From Pandoraea iniqua (GTDB lineage: Bacteria; Pseudomonadota; Gammaproteobacteria; Burkholderiales; Burkholderiaceae), in contig NZ_CABPSF010000003.1 of the NCBI RefSeq assembly GCF_902459685.1, positions 744,001 through 808,000 on the forward strand: a stretch of DNA of 64,000 bases, read 5' to 3'. The notes under the pieces were generated by a model, which saw only the letters and a list, made by a program, of their open reading frames with translations, made no database searches and was not told where the DNA came from. Of this stretch, positions 19,800-29,021 are shown one piece after another (position 1 is the first letter of the stretch; every line of letters begins with the position of its first letter). The translations under genes and the position numbers were made by a program.

Positions 19800-20210
19800 A
19801 TGTCCGTGCAAAAGACTCGCTTCGCCATGCTTCTCGCTTCGGCAGCCGCCCTCGGCGCGCTGTCGGCCACGCCGGCTATCGCGCAGTACACGGGCCCCGG
19901 TGCCCCGCCCGCTGCGGCCGTCGCCGTACCGTCGGTGATGCCGAGTGTCGTCTCTGTCCAGCAAGCGCTGTCCGCCCCTGACGACGCGCAAGCCGTCATC
20001 GAAGGCTTCATCGTCAACCGCATCAAGCACGAGCACTACACGTTCCGCGACGACGCGGGTCACACCATCGAAATCGAACTCGACGACAAGTATCTGCCGC
20101 CGGGCGTCAAGATCGACGACAAGACCCGCGTTCGCATCACGGGCGAAGTGGACCGCCATCGTCATCGTCCGAGCGATATCGACGTCAAGCGACTCGAAAT
20201 CATTCGATAA
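19800..20210 (+). CDS. periplasmic OB-fold stress protein (YgiW/BOF family)
   Basis: A 136-residue protein with a Sec signal peptide (hydrophobic run to about residue 28, cleavage likely after TPAIA). A Pro/Ala-rich linker leads into a BOF/OB-fold domain with SVQQALSAPDDAQAVIEGFIV, HEHYTFRDDAGHTIEIELDD and TRVRITGEVDRH, typical of YgiW/YdeI proteins tied to peroxide and cation stress tolerance. It is monocistronic by spacing. Confidence 0.88.
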   Translation: MSVQKTRFAMLLASAAALGALSATPAIAQYTGPGAPPAAAVAVPSVMPSVVSVQQALSAPDDAQAVIEGFIVNRIKHEHYTFRDDAGHTIEIELDDKYLPPGVKIDDKTRVRITGEVDRHRHRPSDIDVKRLEIIR

Positions 20211-20259
20211 GCGCTGTCTTCGGGCTGCCATCGCTGCAATTCGCGCCCGGAAAGCGGGG

Positions 20260-20288
20260 CTTTGAAAACAGGGGCTTTGAAATATAAT
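20260..20288 (+). promoter_or_regulatory. sigma-70 promoter candidate for ispZ-bolA-PPIase
   Basis: A perfect TATAAT (20283-20288) lies 16-17 bases after a CTTTGAA -35-like element. The -35 region is part of a direct repeat, GGGGCTTTGAAA at 20256-20267 and 20271-20282. About 100 bases separate it from the ispZ start. Confidence 0.55.
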
Positions 20289-20388
20289 GCGGGTTTGCCG
20301 CCCGGTGAGATTCAACGACGCGCGTTCAAGGCGCGTTCGACGTCTGCACCTCAGGCCGGCAAGCCCGTAGCCCCCAAGTCGAGACCTC

Positions 20389-20922
20389 ATGAAATTTCTG
20401 TTCGACCTGTTACCGGTCATTCTGTTTTTCGTCGCCTTCAAGTTCGCCGGCATCTACATCGCCACGGGCATCGCGATCGCCACCACGATCGTTCAAGTTG
20501 TCTGGATGTGGCTGCGTCACCGCAAAGTCGAGCCGATGCAATGGGTCAGCCTCGGCATCATCGTGGTGTTCGGCGGCGCCACCATCTGGCTGCATAACGA
20601 CACCTTCATCAAGTGGAAGCCCACCGCGCTTTACTGGCTGTTCGGCATCACGCTGTTCGTGGCGGAACTGGTGTTCGACAAGAACCTGATTCGCACCATG
20701 ATGGAAAAGCAGATGGCGCTGCCCGAGCACCTGTGGCGTTCCGTGAACTTCAGCTGGGCGCTCTTCTTCCTCGCGATGGGCGCACTCAATCTGGTGATCG
20801 CCTATCAGTTCTCGACCGACACTTGGGTGAACTTCAAGCTCTTCGGCGGTATGGGTCTCATGGTGGTGTTCATCGTCGTGCAGAGCCTATGGCTCGCGAA
20901 GTACATCAAGCAAGACGAGTAA
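20389..20922 (+). CDS. ispZ: intracellular septation protein A family (YciB)
   Basis: A 177-residue inner-membrane protein with about five membrane helices. Family motifs include [14 protein letters not shown] at the start, [16 protein letters not shown] in the middle and [13 protein letters not shown]. YciB relatives influence cell-envelope synthesis and septation. bolA follows 21 bases later, so they are probably co-transcribed. Confidence 0.93.
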   Translation: MKFLFDLLPVILFFVAFKFAGIYIATGIAIATTIVQVVWMWLRHRKVEPMQWVSLGIIVVFGGATIWLHNDTFIKWKPTALYWLFGITLFVAELVFDKNLIRTMMEKQMALPEHLWRSVNFSWALFFLAMGALNLVIAYQFSTDTWVNFKLFGGMGLMVVFIVVQSLWLAKYIKQDE

Positions 20923-20943
20923 CCTGCGACCGGAACCGACACC

Positions 20944-21207
20944 ATGACCATGGAACAGCAAATCGAGGCGCGCCTCACGGCCGCCCTCACCCCGATCGAG
21001 ATGGTTCTCGAGAACGACAGCGCGCGTCACGCCGGCCATGCCGGTGCCGCGTCCGGCGGGCATTACAACCTTCGCATCGTCTCGCCCGCCTTCGCCGGTC
21101 GCAACCGCGTGGCGCGGCATCGGCTGGTGTATGATGCGCTTGCCGATTTGATGCAGAACGGCATTCACGCCCTCGCCATCGTCGCGCTCGCCCCTGGCGA
21201 AGCGTAA
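20944..21207 (+). CDS. bolA: BolA family protein
   Basis: An 87-residue BolA-fold protein; BolA proteins partner with monothiol glutaredoxins in Fe-S trafficking or regulate morphology genes. Recognisable parts are the N-terminal IEARLTAAL helix, SGGHYNLRIVSPAFAGRNRVARHRLVY and the C-terminal ALADLMQNGIHALAI. It sits between ispZ and a parvulin gene, a common betaproteobacterial order. Confidence 0.93.
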   Translation: MTMEQQIEARLTAALTPIEMVLENDSARHAGHAGAASGGHYNLRIVSPAFAGRNRVARHRLVYDALADLMQNGIHALAIVALAPGEA

Positions 21208-21270
21208 GAACGCGTGCGACGCGTCCCCCGTCGATTAACCTTGCCTCCGTCATTCGTTAGGAAAAACAGC

Positions 21271-22065
21271 ATGGCATTGAAACTCGCCCGCACGGCATTG
21301 GCGCTCGCCGCCACCGTGTCGCTGACCGCCGTATCCCTTCCCGCACTTGCCCAGAATGTTGCCGTTGTGAACGGCACGCCGGTGCCCGTCAAGCGCGCCG
21401 ATGCGATGGTGCGTGAAATGGTCCGTCAGGGCCAGCCGAACTCCCCGCAACTGCAACAGCAAGTGCGCGAAGAGCTGGTCAAGCGCGAAATTCTCGCGCA
21501 GGAAGCCGTGCGCCAGGGTCTGGCCAGCGACGCCGACGTGAAGGCTCAGGTCGAACTCGCCAAGCAAGGCGTGCTGATTCGTGCACTGATCACCAACTTC
21601 CAGAAGACTTCGCCGGTCACCGACGCCGATGTGCAGGCGCGCTACGACCAGTTGAAGAAGCAGTTCGGCGACAAGGAATACCACGCGCGCCACATCCTCG
21701 TGCCGAGCGAAGATACGGCCAAGGAAATCATCGCCAAGCTCAAGGCAGGTGCCAGCTTCGCCGATCTGGCCAAGCAGTACTCGAAGGACCCGGGTTCGGC
21801 GCAAAACGGTGGTGATCTCGACTGGTCGCCGGCCAATGCTTACGTGCCGGAATTTGCCGACGCGCTGCAAAAGCTGCAAAAGGGTCAGTACACGCAGACC
21901 CCGGTGAAGACCTCGTTCGGCTATCACGTCATCGAACTCGACGACTCGCGCGACGCACAGATCCCGCCGCTCGCCGACGTCAAGCCGCAACTCGTGCAGC
22001 AGATGCAGGAAGAGAAGCTTCAAAATTTCATCGACGGTCTCGAGAAGAAGGCCAAGATCCAGTAA
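21271..22065 (+). CDS. periplasmic parvulin-type peptidyl-prolyl isomerase
   Basis: A 264-residue exported PPIase. A Sec signal peptide ends at LPALA-Q, followed by a SurA-like N-terminal helical region. The parvulin domain (about residues 130-230) has HARHILVPSEDTAKEII, ADLAKQYSKDPGSAQNGGDLDW and TSFGYHVIELDD. It probably assists outer-membrane protein folding. The start MALKLARTAL is chosen for the signal peptide; the frame is open 19 codons further upstream. A strong terminator follows. Confidence 0.92.
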   Translation: MALKLARTALALAATVSLTAVSLPALAQNVAVVNGTPVPVKRADAMVREMVRQGQPNSPQLQQQVREELVKREILAQEAVRQGLASDADVKAQVELAKQGVLIRALITNFQKTSPVTDADVQARYDQLKKQFGDKEYHARHILVPSEDTAKEIIAKLKAGASFADLAKQYSKDPGSAQNGGDLDWSPANAYVPEFADALQKLQKGQYTQTPVKTSFGYHVIELDDSRDAQIPPLADVKPQLVQQMQEEKLQNFIDGLEKKAKIQ

Positions 22066-22091
22066 GGATCGCCGGCGTCTTGTCAGACATG

Positions 22092-22118
22092 AAAAACCCG
22101 CCAGATGGCGGGTTTTTT
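22092..22118 (+). terminator. intrinsic terminator after the parvulin gene
   Basis: AAAAACCCGCC pairs with GGCGGGTTTTT across a four-base loop, followed by T residues. It can work on both strands and separates the parvulin gene from the convergent halovibrin-like gene. Confidence 0.93.
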
Positions 22119-22152
22119 GTTGATGCACGAAGACAATCTCCGCATCGCCCCG

Positions 22153-23919
22153 TCACTGGCCGTTCCGCTTCAATCCTTCAGGACCGGAGTTACCGGTTAG
22201 CGCGCCGCCACGCGGGGCACTCGATAACGCACCTGTCGGTGGGGACACCGGCGCCGATAAGGCGGCAATCTGGTCATCCGGCACGTAGACGAAAACGCCG
22301 CCCGCTGCCGCCGTCGGAATGACGCGGATCACCGGAAGGAAACGGCCCGTCTGCGCCAGATAGTCTTGTTGGAGATAGCGCGCCTCCGCCACACCGTCAT
22401 CCACCGAGATAAACGCTTCGAGCGGCAAGCTCAGCGGAATATTCTGCGGCCATGGCCGGATCACCAACTCGTTGTAGGCGTGCCGTGGGTTCTCGTTCGG
22501 GAAATGGCGACGTGCCTCGATACTCATTTGGAAGCTGGCTGCATCGGGGCGAAACGGACATTGCGTGCCAAGCGAAGTGGTCAGATAGTGGGCCTGCCAC
22601 GAAGCAATCGTCGTCACCCCCATCTCGTCACAAAACCTGTGATCCGCGTTGCTGTAACAGCTCTCGTAACGCGACCCCGTCCATCCATCGGACGGAAATT
22701 CACAGCGCAGGGTCAGCGGGTATCCCGTCGGCGCACCGGACTCTCGCATGATGAACCCCGTGCCACCACGCGCGTCGATCAGCGACGTCACCCCTGCGTC
22801 CGCCCGCATATAGGAGAACGGAACCCCATCTCGCCCCACCGCACTGGGACTCGGGTTCCACGCATGAAATTCCGCCGAAGCCGCAGCAATGCGCACGATC
22901 ACACCATTGCAATAGAACGCCGGCCGCCCCCCGGGACACGTCGGAGACACATCCGCATAGCGTGCATTCAACCGATCGGCGACGCGAAACCCTTCGTCGA
23001 GTTGATCGGTTTCGTCAAAACCATAGGCGGCACCCTGCGGTGGCCCAAACCCCATGCGCAAGATCGGCACCCACGCGCCGGTCGCATCGAAATACTGCAT
23101 TTGGTAGCGCTGCGCCTGAATGAGTTGCCCGCCGTGGCTGACGTCGTAGAAGAACGCCTGCACGGGAATCGTCTCCGGTTTTGCTGGGTCCCATGCCGCG
23201 ACGAGCACATTGTTCGGCCCTGCTGCCAGCACATCGGTCACCAGGGCATGCGCGTCGAGCGACGCCTTGAACTGCTTCGCGACAGTCGCACTGAACGAGC
23301 ATTGCCCGTTGACGTCGCTACCGTTGCCCGTGAATAACGTCATCCAGCCGGGCGCATCCGTCACGCCGTTGGGCAGGCAAGAACTCAGATCTGGTGGCGA
23401 TGCGGCGGCCGCCGCCAGCAAGTCGCAGCCGTGCGACGCCGTGTCCGCTGCGGGCGTTACCGCCACCGGGTAAGAGCAGCGCACGGCGAGCGGCTTGCCC
23501 CACCCCGCCGCCGTCAATCCATCCGCGAGAATAAAACCCGCGCTCGTTGCCAGCCCGCTGGTACGCACGTCATGTCTCACGTAGGCAACGTTGGCCGATT
23601 GCGACGCCAACTCCTGTGCCGTCAGCTGTGCAAACGGCTGCGAAGCGTCATCCGGCAACGCACGCATCAACACGCCAGAACACATCCACGCAGGACGATT
23701 GAGCGCGCACTGCGTCACGCTCGACTGATATCGCTGGTTGACCAGATACGCGACATCGGCGCCCGTGAGCGCGTGGACCGGCAGCGCCCACAGTCCGACA
23801 AGCACAACGGCGAAGAACATCACGGCGCTGCGTGTGCGGAGTGCGCCGCGTGCGCTGAGTATGCTGAATAAGCGAGCGATCAGCGTGCGGGTGCCGACGA
23901 AATCATCGAGATGCCACAT
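22153..23919 (-). CDS. secreted protein with two halovibrin (HvnA/HvnC)-like modules
   Basis: A 588-residue protein. After a long basic N-terminus (33 residues) comes a hydrophobic signal segment, MFFAVVLVGLWALPVHA (34-50). The mature part contains two similar modules, about 51-290 and 308-535. Shared landmarks: NQRY/NARY, RPAWMCSGV/RPAFYCNGV, GVTDAPGW/GVTTIASW, IPVQAFFY/LPLEAFIS, QYFDATGAWVPILRM/QDYLAQTGRFLPVIRV. Six cysteines align one to one (71/328, 80/337, 148/406, 165/421, 181/430, 207/454). The pattern resembles halovibrin-type proteins, known in Vibrio fischeri as secreted NAD-glycohydrolases; this assignment is from recall and is moderate. The C-terminal 40 residues are Pro/Ser/Gly-rich. 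SD GGGGAG supports the start at 23919. The upstream gene ends 12 bases before it. Confidence 0.6.
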   Translation of the reverse strand: MWHLDDFVGTRTLIARLFSILSARGALRTRSAVMFFAVVLVGLWALPVHALTGADVAYLVNQRYQSSVTQCALNRPAWMCSGVLMRALPDDASQPFAQLTAQELASQSANVAYVRHDVRTSGLATSAGFILADGLTAAGWGKPLAVRCSYPVAVTPAADTASHGCDLLAAAAASPPDLSSCLPNGVTDAPGWMTLFTGNGSDVNGQCSFSATVAKQFKASLDAHALVTDVLAAGPNNVLVAAWDPAKPETIPVQAFFYDVSHGGQLIQAQRYQMQYFDATGAWVPILRMGFGPPQGAAYGFDETDQLDEGFRVADRLNARYADVSPTCPGGRPAFYCNGVIVRIAAASAEFHAWNPSPSAVGRDGVPFSYMRADAGVTSLIDARGGTGFIMRESGAPTGYPLTLRCEFPSDGWTGSRYESCYSNADHRFCDEMGVTTIASWQAHYLTTSLGTQCPFRPDAASFQMSIEARRHFPNENPRHAYNELVIRPWPQNIPLSLPLEAFISVDDGVAEARYLQQDYLAQTGRFLPVIRVIPTAAAGGVFVYVPDDQIAALSAPVSPPTGALSSAPRGGALTGNSGPEGLKRNGQ

Positions 23920-23931
23920 GACAAGGCTCCC

Positions 23932-24561
23932 CTACACCGCCACTCGCAACACTCTCGAAAACAAATACGGGTCACTCGCCGTCGTGCCGATCGCGTAAGT
24001 GATGAATACCGTCGTCCCGGCGCTCTCGCTCACCCACCCTGCGGGAATGCTGAAAATGTTCGCCAGCCCGGGCACGACTGCCTGAAGTTCTGTATCGCGA
24101 ACGACGCGCCCTTCCCAGCGCACGCGGGCGGTTTGCCCGACAACTTGCGTGCCATACAAGACGGTGACCTGCGTGCGGCCGGCATTGATGGTCGGCATGG
24201 GCAGCGGCGTCCCCTGAACGCGCAGGTTCATCGCGTCGGAGATTTCGATGGGGCCGCTTCCCCGCTTGACGCTGAACGTCACCGACACCGTGCTGCCGAT
24301 GGCATCGAGCACTTCGCGGCGCGGCACCCGCAACGCGACGCGCGCGGGGATCGTAACCGTCCAGATCGACGTGTCGTAGATGGACGAGGGGCCTCGCCAC
24401 CGACCACCCACCGTTTGTCCGGCGGACATGCCATCGTATTGCGGGACTTCAATGTGTACGAACTCGCGATCGTAAAAATCGTCGACCAGCAGTTGATCGC
24501 CGTTGCCGCCGGTGGCTTCGAGTATGCCGGGCTTGAGATTCACGATCGATTCGATGTCCAT
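23932..24561 (-). CDS. two-repeat beta-sandwich (Ig-like) protein of unknown function
   Basis: A 209-residue protein without a signal peptide or catalytic motif. It is built from two similar units of about 100 residues. Each has a GQTV-/GQTA- segment, then RWRG/RWEG, a Y/D-T strand, a VP or IP turn, then GSTVSVTF/GTTVFITY, and ends in a short strand (MNLRV/RVLRV). This resembles Ig-like repeats of Pseudomonas and Burkholderia surface-type proteins, so a binding role is possible. The start MDIESIVNL is preceded by CAGGAG. It is probably co-transcribed with the halovibrin-like gene 12 bases downstream, behind the palindrome at 24619. Confidence 0.7.
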   Translation of the reverse strand: MDIESIVNLKPGILEATGGNGDQLLVDDFYDREFVHIEVPQYDGMSAGQTVGGRWRGPSSIYDTSIWTVTIPARVALRVPRREVLDAIGSTVSVTFSVKRGSGPIEISDAMNLRVQGTPLPMPTINAGRTQVTVLYGTQVVGQTARVRWEGRVVRDTELQAVVPGLANIFSIPAGWVSESAGTTVFITYAIGTTASDPYLFSRVLRVAV

Positions 24562-24618
24562 GACACGCTCCTGAAGGTTCACGCTCGTATCAGGCCACGC
24601 GTACCACGGGCGCAACAA

Positions 24619-24634
24619 CTGTCAACGTTGACAG
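24619..24634. promoter_or_regulatory. perfect 16-bp palindrome, candidate operator
   Basis: CTGTCAACGTTGACAG reads the same on both strands. It lies 57 bases upstream of the beta-sandwich gene start and 27 bases before the purL terminator, the expected place for an operator or promoter of the two-gene unit. The cognate regulator is not identifiable here. Confidence 0.5.
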
Positions 24635-24660
24635 GCGCACACTGAGCGCACGCCCAATAA

Positions 24661-24696
24661 AAAACCGCCTGCCCCATGACAGGACAGGCGGTTTTT
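24661..24696 (-). terminator. intrinsic terminator of purL
   Basis: AAAACCGCCTG pairs with CAGGCGGTTTT around a 13-base loop, with A/T runs on both sides. It lies about 45 bases after the purL stop on the minus strand. Confidence 0.9.
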
Positions 24697-24738
24697 ACGT
24701 CATCGACGCCGCGGCGCCGTCAGACGAGAGACAACGTT

Positions 24739-27700
24739 TTACGCAACCCAGCGACGTGCGTTGCGGAACATGCGCATCCACGGGCTGTCTTCGCCCCACT
24801 GCGCCGGTGCCCAGCTCATCTGCACGGTGCGGAACACGCGCTCCGGGTGCGGCATCATGACCGTGAAACGCCCGTCGGCCGTCGTCACCGACGTGAGACC
24901 ACGCGGCGAGCCGTTCGGATTGAACGGGTACTGCTCGGTCGGCTGTCCACGGTGATCGACAAAGCGCATCGCGGCGATTGCCTGATCGATGTTGCCCTGC
25001 TGACCGAAGTTGGCGAAGCCTTCGCCGTGCGCGATCACGATCGGCAGTTGCGAGCCGGCCATGTCCTTGAAGAACAACGACGGCGAGTCGAGCACTTCGA
25101 CCTGCGTCAGACGGGCTTCGTACTTCGACTGGTTGTACGTGAACTTCGGCCACGCGCCCGCACCCGGAATCAGGTTCGACAAGTTGCTCATCATCTGGCA
25201 ACCGTTGCACACGCCCAGCGCGAACGTGTCGGCACGGTTGAAGAAGCCCGCAAACTGCTCGGCCAGCGCCGGGTTGAACAGAATCGTCTTCGCCCAGCCT
25301 TCACCCGCACCCAGCGTGTCGCCGTACGAGAAACCACCGCAGGCGATAAAGCCCTTGAAGTCTTCCAGTGCCTGACGGCCTTCCAGCAGGTCGCTCATGT
25401 GCACGTCGTACGCTTCGAAGCCGGCCTTGTCGAGGACGTAGGCCATTTCCAGATGCGAGTTCACGCCCTGCTCACGCAGCACGGCCACCTTCGGGCGAGC
25501 ACCGGTCGCGATGAACGGCGCAGCGATATCTTCGTTCGCATCAAACGTGAGCTTCGGCGACAGGCCCGGATCGCTCGTGTCGTTCAGTGCTTCGTACTCG
25601 GCATCGGCGGCGGCCGGGTTGTCGCGCAGACGCGCAATACGCCAGCTCACTTCCGACCACAGACGTTGCAACTCGGCACGCGGTGCGCCGAACACCTTCT
25701 TCGCATCGCGATAAATTTCGATGACATCGTTCGGATTCGGCTTGCCGATCACGTTGGTGCAGGCCGACAGACCGGCTTCGCGCAGCGCTTGCAGCACCGC
25801 GTCGCGATCGCTCGCACGCACCTGAATCACACCGCCAAGCTCTTCGGAGAACAGCGCGCGCAGCGTCTTGTCTTCGCGACGGCCGATAGTCTGCTTCGCC
25901 CAGTCCTTGGCGTCGCCGTAGTCCGACTCGAAGCCTTCGTCCAGCGTGAGCATGTCGACGTTGAGCGAGACGCCCACGTGGCCCGCAAACGCCATTTCGG
26001 CCACCGTGGCGAAGAGACCGCCATCCGAACGGTCGTGATAAGCGAGCAGCTTGCCGTCGGCGTTGAGCTTCTGAATAGCATCGAAGAAGCGCTTGAGGTC
26101 TGCCGGATCGTCGAGGTCCGGCGTGACGTCGCCGATCTGTTGCGTCACCTGCGCGAGAATACTGCCGCCCAGACGATTCTTGTTGTGGCCCAGATCGATG
26201 GCGATCAGCACGGTCTCGCCGGCTTCTGCGACCGAGCGCAGTTGCGGGGTGAGGTGGCTGCGCACGTCTTCGACCGGTGCAAACGCCGACACGATCAGCG
26301 ACACCGGGGAGACCACGTCCTTGTTACGGCCGCTGTCTTCCCACTTGGTACGCATCGACAGCGAATCCTTGCCGACCGGAATCGAGAGACCCAGCGCCGG
26401 GCACAGTTCCATGCCCACGGCCTTGACCGTATCGAACAGCGCGGCGTCTTCGCCCTCGGTGCCGCAAGCCGCCATCCAGTTGGCCGACAGCTTGATCTGG
26501 TCGAGCGACTTGATCGGTGCGGCCGCGATATTGGTAATCGCTTCGCCCACGGCCATGCGGCCCGAGGCCGGTGCATCGATCACGGCGAGCGGCGTACGCT
26601 CGCCCATGGTCATCGCTTCGCCACGGAAACCGGCGTAATCCATCAACGAAATCGCGCAGTCAGCCACCGGCACCTGCCACGGACCGACCATCTGGTCGCG
26701 CGCGGTCAGGCCGCCCACGGTACGGTCGCCGATGGTGATCAGGAACGACTTGCTCGCCACCGTCGGGTGACGCAGCACAGCGCGCGCGACTTCATCGAGC
26801 GACAGGCCGGTCACGTCGACCGGCGGGAATTCCGACTTCACGCGCGTGACATCGCGGTGCATACGCGGCGGCTTGCCGAGCAGCACATCCATCGGCATAT
26901 CGACCGGGTCCGGCGATTCCGGATGCATCGGGTCGACCAGCTTCAGTTGGCGTTCTTCGGTCGAGACACCGACCACGGCCACCGGGCAACGCTCGCGCTG
27001 GCAAACGGCCTGAAATGCCGGGAAGCTGTCCGGGGCGATGGCCAGCACGTAGCGCTCTTGCGCTTCGTTGCTCCAGATTTCGGCGGGCGACATGCCCGAC
27101 TCTTCCAACTGCACCTGACGCAGATCGAACAATGCGCCCTTGCCTGCGCCGTCCACCAGTTCCGGGAAGGCGTTGGAGATACCGCCTGCACCCACGTCGT
27201 GAATCGACAGAATCGGGTTGGCCTCGCCCTGACGCCAGCACCAGTTGATGACTTCCTGCGCGCGACGCTCGATTTCCGGGTTGCCACGCTGCACCGAATC
27301 GAAGTCGAGCTCGGCCGTGTTGGTACCGGTCGCCATCGAGCTGGCAGCGCCGCCACCCATCCCGATACGCATGCCCGGGCCGCCGATCTGAATCAGCAGC
27401 GTGCCGGCAGGCAGGTCGTTCTTGTGGGTGTGTTGGGCCGCAATGTTGCCCATACCGCCGGCAATCATGATCGGCTTGTGATAGCCGCGCACGCGGCCAG
27501 CCACGTTTTGCTCGTAGGCACGGAAGTAGCCGCCGATGTTCGGGCGGCCGAATTCGTTGTTGAACGCAGCGCCGCCGAGCGGGCCGTCGATCATGATTTG
27601 CAGCGGCGAAGCGATACGGTCCGGACGGCCATAGTCGGTGCCGGTGTCATCGGGCTTGCGCAGCGACGGCGGCACGGCGACGTCGCGGTCGTTTTCCCAC

Positions 27701-28770
27701 GGCTCACGGGCGTCCGGCAGGGCCAGATTCGACACGGTGAAGCCGGTCAGGCCCGACTTCGGCGTCGATCCACGCCCCGTGGCGCCTTCGTCGCGAATTT
27801 CGCCGCCCGCACCCGTCGATGCGCCCGGGAATGGCGAAATTGCCGTCGGGTGGTTGTGCGTCTCGACCTTCATCAGCGTGTGCGTCAGCTCGACGCTGCG
27901 GCCGTACTTGGCGTCGGCGCCGCGCGGATACCAGCGCTCGACCTCGGCACCTTCCATCACGGACGCGTTGTCCGAATACGCCACCACCGTCCCTTGCGGG
28001 TGCAGTTGGTGCGTGTTCTTGATCATCTGGAACAGCGACTTGTCTTGCGCCTCGCCGTCGATGGTCCACTGGGCATTGAAAATCTTGTGACGGCAGTGCT
28101 CGCTGTTGGCCTGCGCGAACATCATCAGTTCGACGTCGGTCGGGTTGCGCTTGAGCGCAACGAACGCTTCGACCAGATAGTCGATCTCGTCTTCGGCGAG
28201 CGCCAGACCCAGATCGCGGTTGGCCGCTTCGAGGGCGCTACGGCCTACGCCGATCACGTCCACCGTCTGCAACGGCTTGGCCGGCAGTTCGACGAAGAGC
28301 ACTTCAGCGTCTTTGCGGGTGGCGACCACGGTTTCGGTCATGCGGTCGTGCAGCACGTCGGCCACACGCGCCAGCACATCGGCGGACAGCGACTTCTTGC
28401 CGCCCAGCAGGCCCGACTTCACGCCGACGGTGTATTCGACCGCGCGCTCGATACGGCGCACATCGGCAATACCGCAGTTGTGGGCGATGTCGGTGGCCTT
28501 GCTCGCCCACGGCGAGATCGTGCCCAGACGCGGAATCACCAGCAACTGATCGCCAACCGGCTCTTCACGTACCGGTTCACCGTAGGTCAGCAGGCCGGCA
28601 ACACGGGCCACGTCGTCGCTCGATAGCGGCGCGGCACTGGCCACCAGATGCACGTAGCGCGCGTCAATGCGCACGATCGAGCTGTCGATGGCTTGCAGGG
28701 TCTGCAAAAGACGTTGCTGGCGGAATTCGGAGAGCGCCAAGGCGCCGGCGAAGCAGGCAATGTGAGTCAT
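24739..28770 (-). CDS. purL: phosphoribosylformylglycinamidine synthase
   Basis: A 1343-residue large-type PurL (purine step four, FGAR plus glutamine plus ATP to FGAM). The N-terminal region, two AIRS-like synthase halves ([25 protein letters not shown] metal/ATP motif near residue 300; HDRSDGGL near 890) and a C-terminal class I glutaminase follow in order. The glutaminase triad is C1188 (GVCNGCQ), H1308 and E1310 (MPHPER). Length is full for gammaproteobacterial-style PurL. It has its own promoter and terminator. Confidence 0.97.
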   Translation of the reverse strand: MTHIACFAGALALSEFRQQRLLQTLQAIDSSIVRIDARYVHLVASAAPLSSDDVARVAGLLTYGEPVREEPVGDQLLVIPRLGTISPWASKATDIAHNCGIADVRRIERAVEYTVGVKSGLLGGKKSLSADVLARVADVLHDRMTETVVATRKDAEVLFVELPAKPLQTVDVIGVGRSALEAANRDLGLALAEDEIDYLVEAFVALKRNPTDVELMMFAQANSEHCRHKIFNAQWTIDGEAQDKSLFQMIKNTHQLHPQGTVVAYSDNASVMEGAEVERWYPRGADAKYGRSVELTHTLMKVETHNHPTAISPFPGASTGAGGEIRDEGATGRGSTPKSGLTGFTVSNLALPDAREPWENDRDVAVPPSLRKPDDTGTDYGRPDRIASPLQIMIDGPLGGAAFNNEFGRPNIGGYFRAYEQNVAGRVRGYHKPIMIAGGMGNIAAQHTHKNDLPAGTLLIQIGGPGMRIGMGGGAASSMATGTNTAELDFDSVQRGNPEIERRAQEVINWCWRQGEANPILSIHDVGAGGISNAFPELVDGAGKGALFDLRQVQLEESGMSPAEIWSNEAQERYVLAIAPDSFPAFQAVCQRERCPVAVVGVSTEERQLKLVDPMHPESPDPVDMPMDVLLGKPPRMHRDVTRVKSEFPPVDVTGLSLDEVARAVLRHPTVASKSFLITIGDRTVGGLTARDQMVGPWQVPVADCAISLMDYAGFRGEAMTMGERTPLAVIDAPASGRMAVGEAITNIAAAPIKSLDQIKLSANWMAACGTEGEDAALFDTVKAVGMELCPALGLSIPVGKDSLSMRTKWEDSGRNKDVVSPVSLIVSAFAPVEDVRSHLTPQLRSVAEAGETVLIAIDLGHNKNRLGGSILAQVTQQIGDVTPDLDDPADLKRFFDAIQKLNADGKLLAYHDRSDGGLFATVAEMAFAGHVGVSLNVDMLTLDEGFESDYGDAKDWAKQTIGRREDKTLRALFSEELGGVIQVRASDRDAVLQALREAGLSACTNVIGKPNPNDVIEIYRDAKKVFGAPRAELQRLWSEVSWRIARLRDNPAAADAEYEALNDTSDPGLSPKLTFDANEDIAAPFIATGARPKVAVLREQGVNSHLEMAYVLDKAGFEAYDVHMSDLLEGRQALEDFKGFIACGGFSYGDTLGAGEGWAKTILFNPALAEQFAGFFNRADTFALGVCNGCQMMSNLSNLIPGAGAWPKFTYNQSKYEARLTQVEVLDSPSLFFKDMAGSQLPIVIAHGEGFANFGQQGNIDQAIAAMRFVDHRGQPTEQYPFNPNGSPRGLTSVTTADGRFTVMMPHPERVFRTVQMSWAPAQWGEDSPWMRMFRNARRWVA

Positions 28771-28815
28771 GGAAGGACGGAAGGCGAGGCGTTCAAAACG
28801 CGGGGGAACGACAAA

Positions 28816-28850
28816 CCGGGATTATACCCTGCTTACCCGGGGTTATACCC
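28816..28850 (-). promoter_or_regulatory. purL promoter with two 14-bp direct repeats
   Basis: CCGGGATTATACCC (28816-28829) and CCGGGGTTATACCC (28837-28850) differ at one base and repeat every 21 bases. On the minus strand the copies contain TATAAT and TATAAC, so the proximal copy is a perfect -10 box about 50 bases before the purL ATG. Confidence 0.6.
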
Positions 28851-28981
28851 GAGTGAGAAACGTCTTCGCGCCCCGCCGCGGCCGCTCTCTGGTAACCTAT
28901 GCCCCCCGTGACGAACACGCGCTGCCCAAGATTTATGGCACGCGGTCGGTTCAGTCAGGAGACACAGAACTACACTAACAA

Positions 28982-29001
28982 GCGAACGTACGGGCGTTCG
29001 C
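28982..29001 (+). other. hairpin in the dadA leader
   Basis: GCGAACG (28982-28988) and CGTTCGC (28995-29001) form a 7-bp stem with a 6-base loop, ending 20 bases before the dadA ATG. It could affect ribosome access or be an operator. Confidence 0.4.
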
Positions 29002-29021
29002 CACACACCAGACGGTTGGGA

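Noticed and set aside
24676-28626. Open frame of 1316 codons on the plus strand
   Set aside because: It is the complement of purL; the product is Arg/His/Val-rich shadow sequence with no family motif, a GC-rich artefact.
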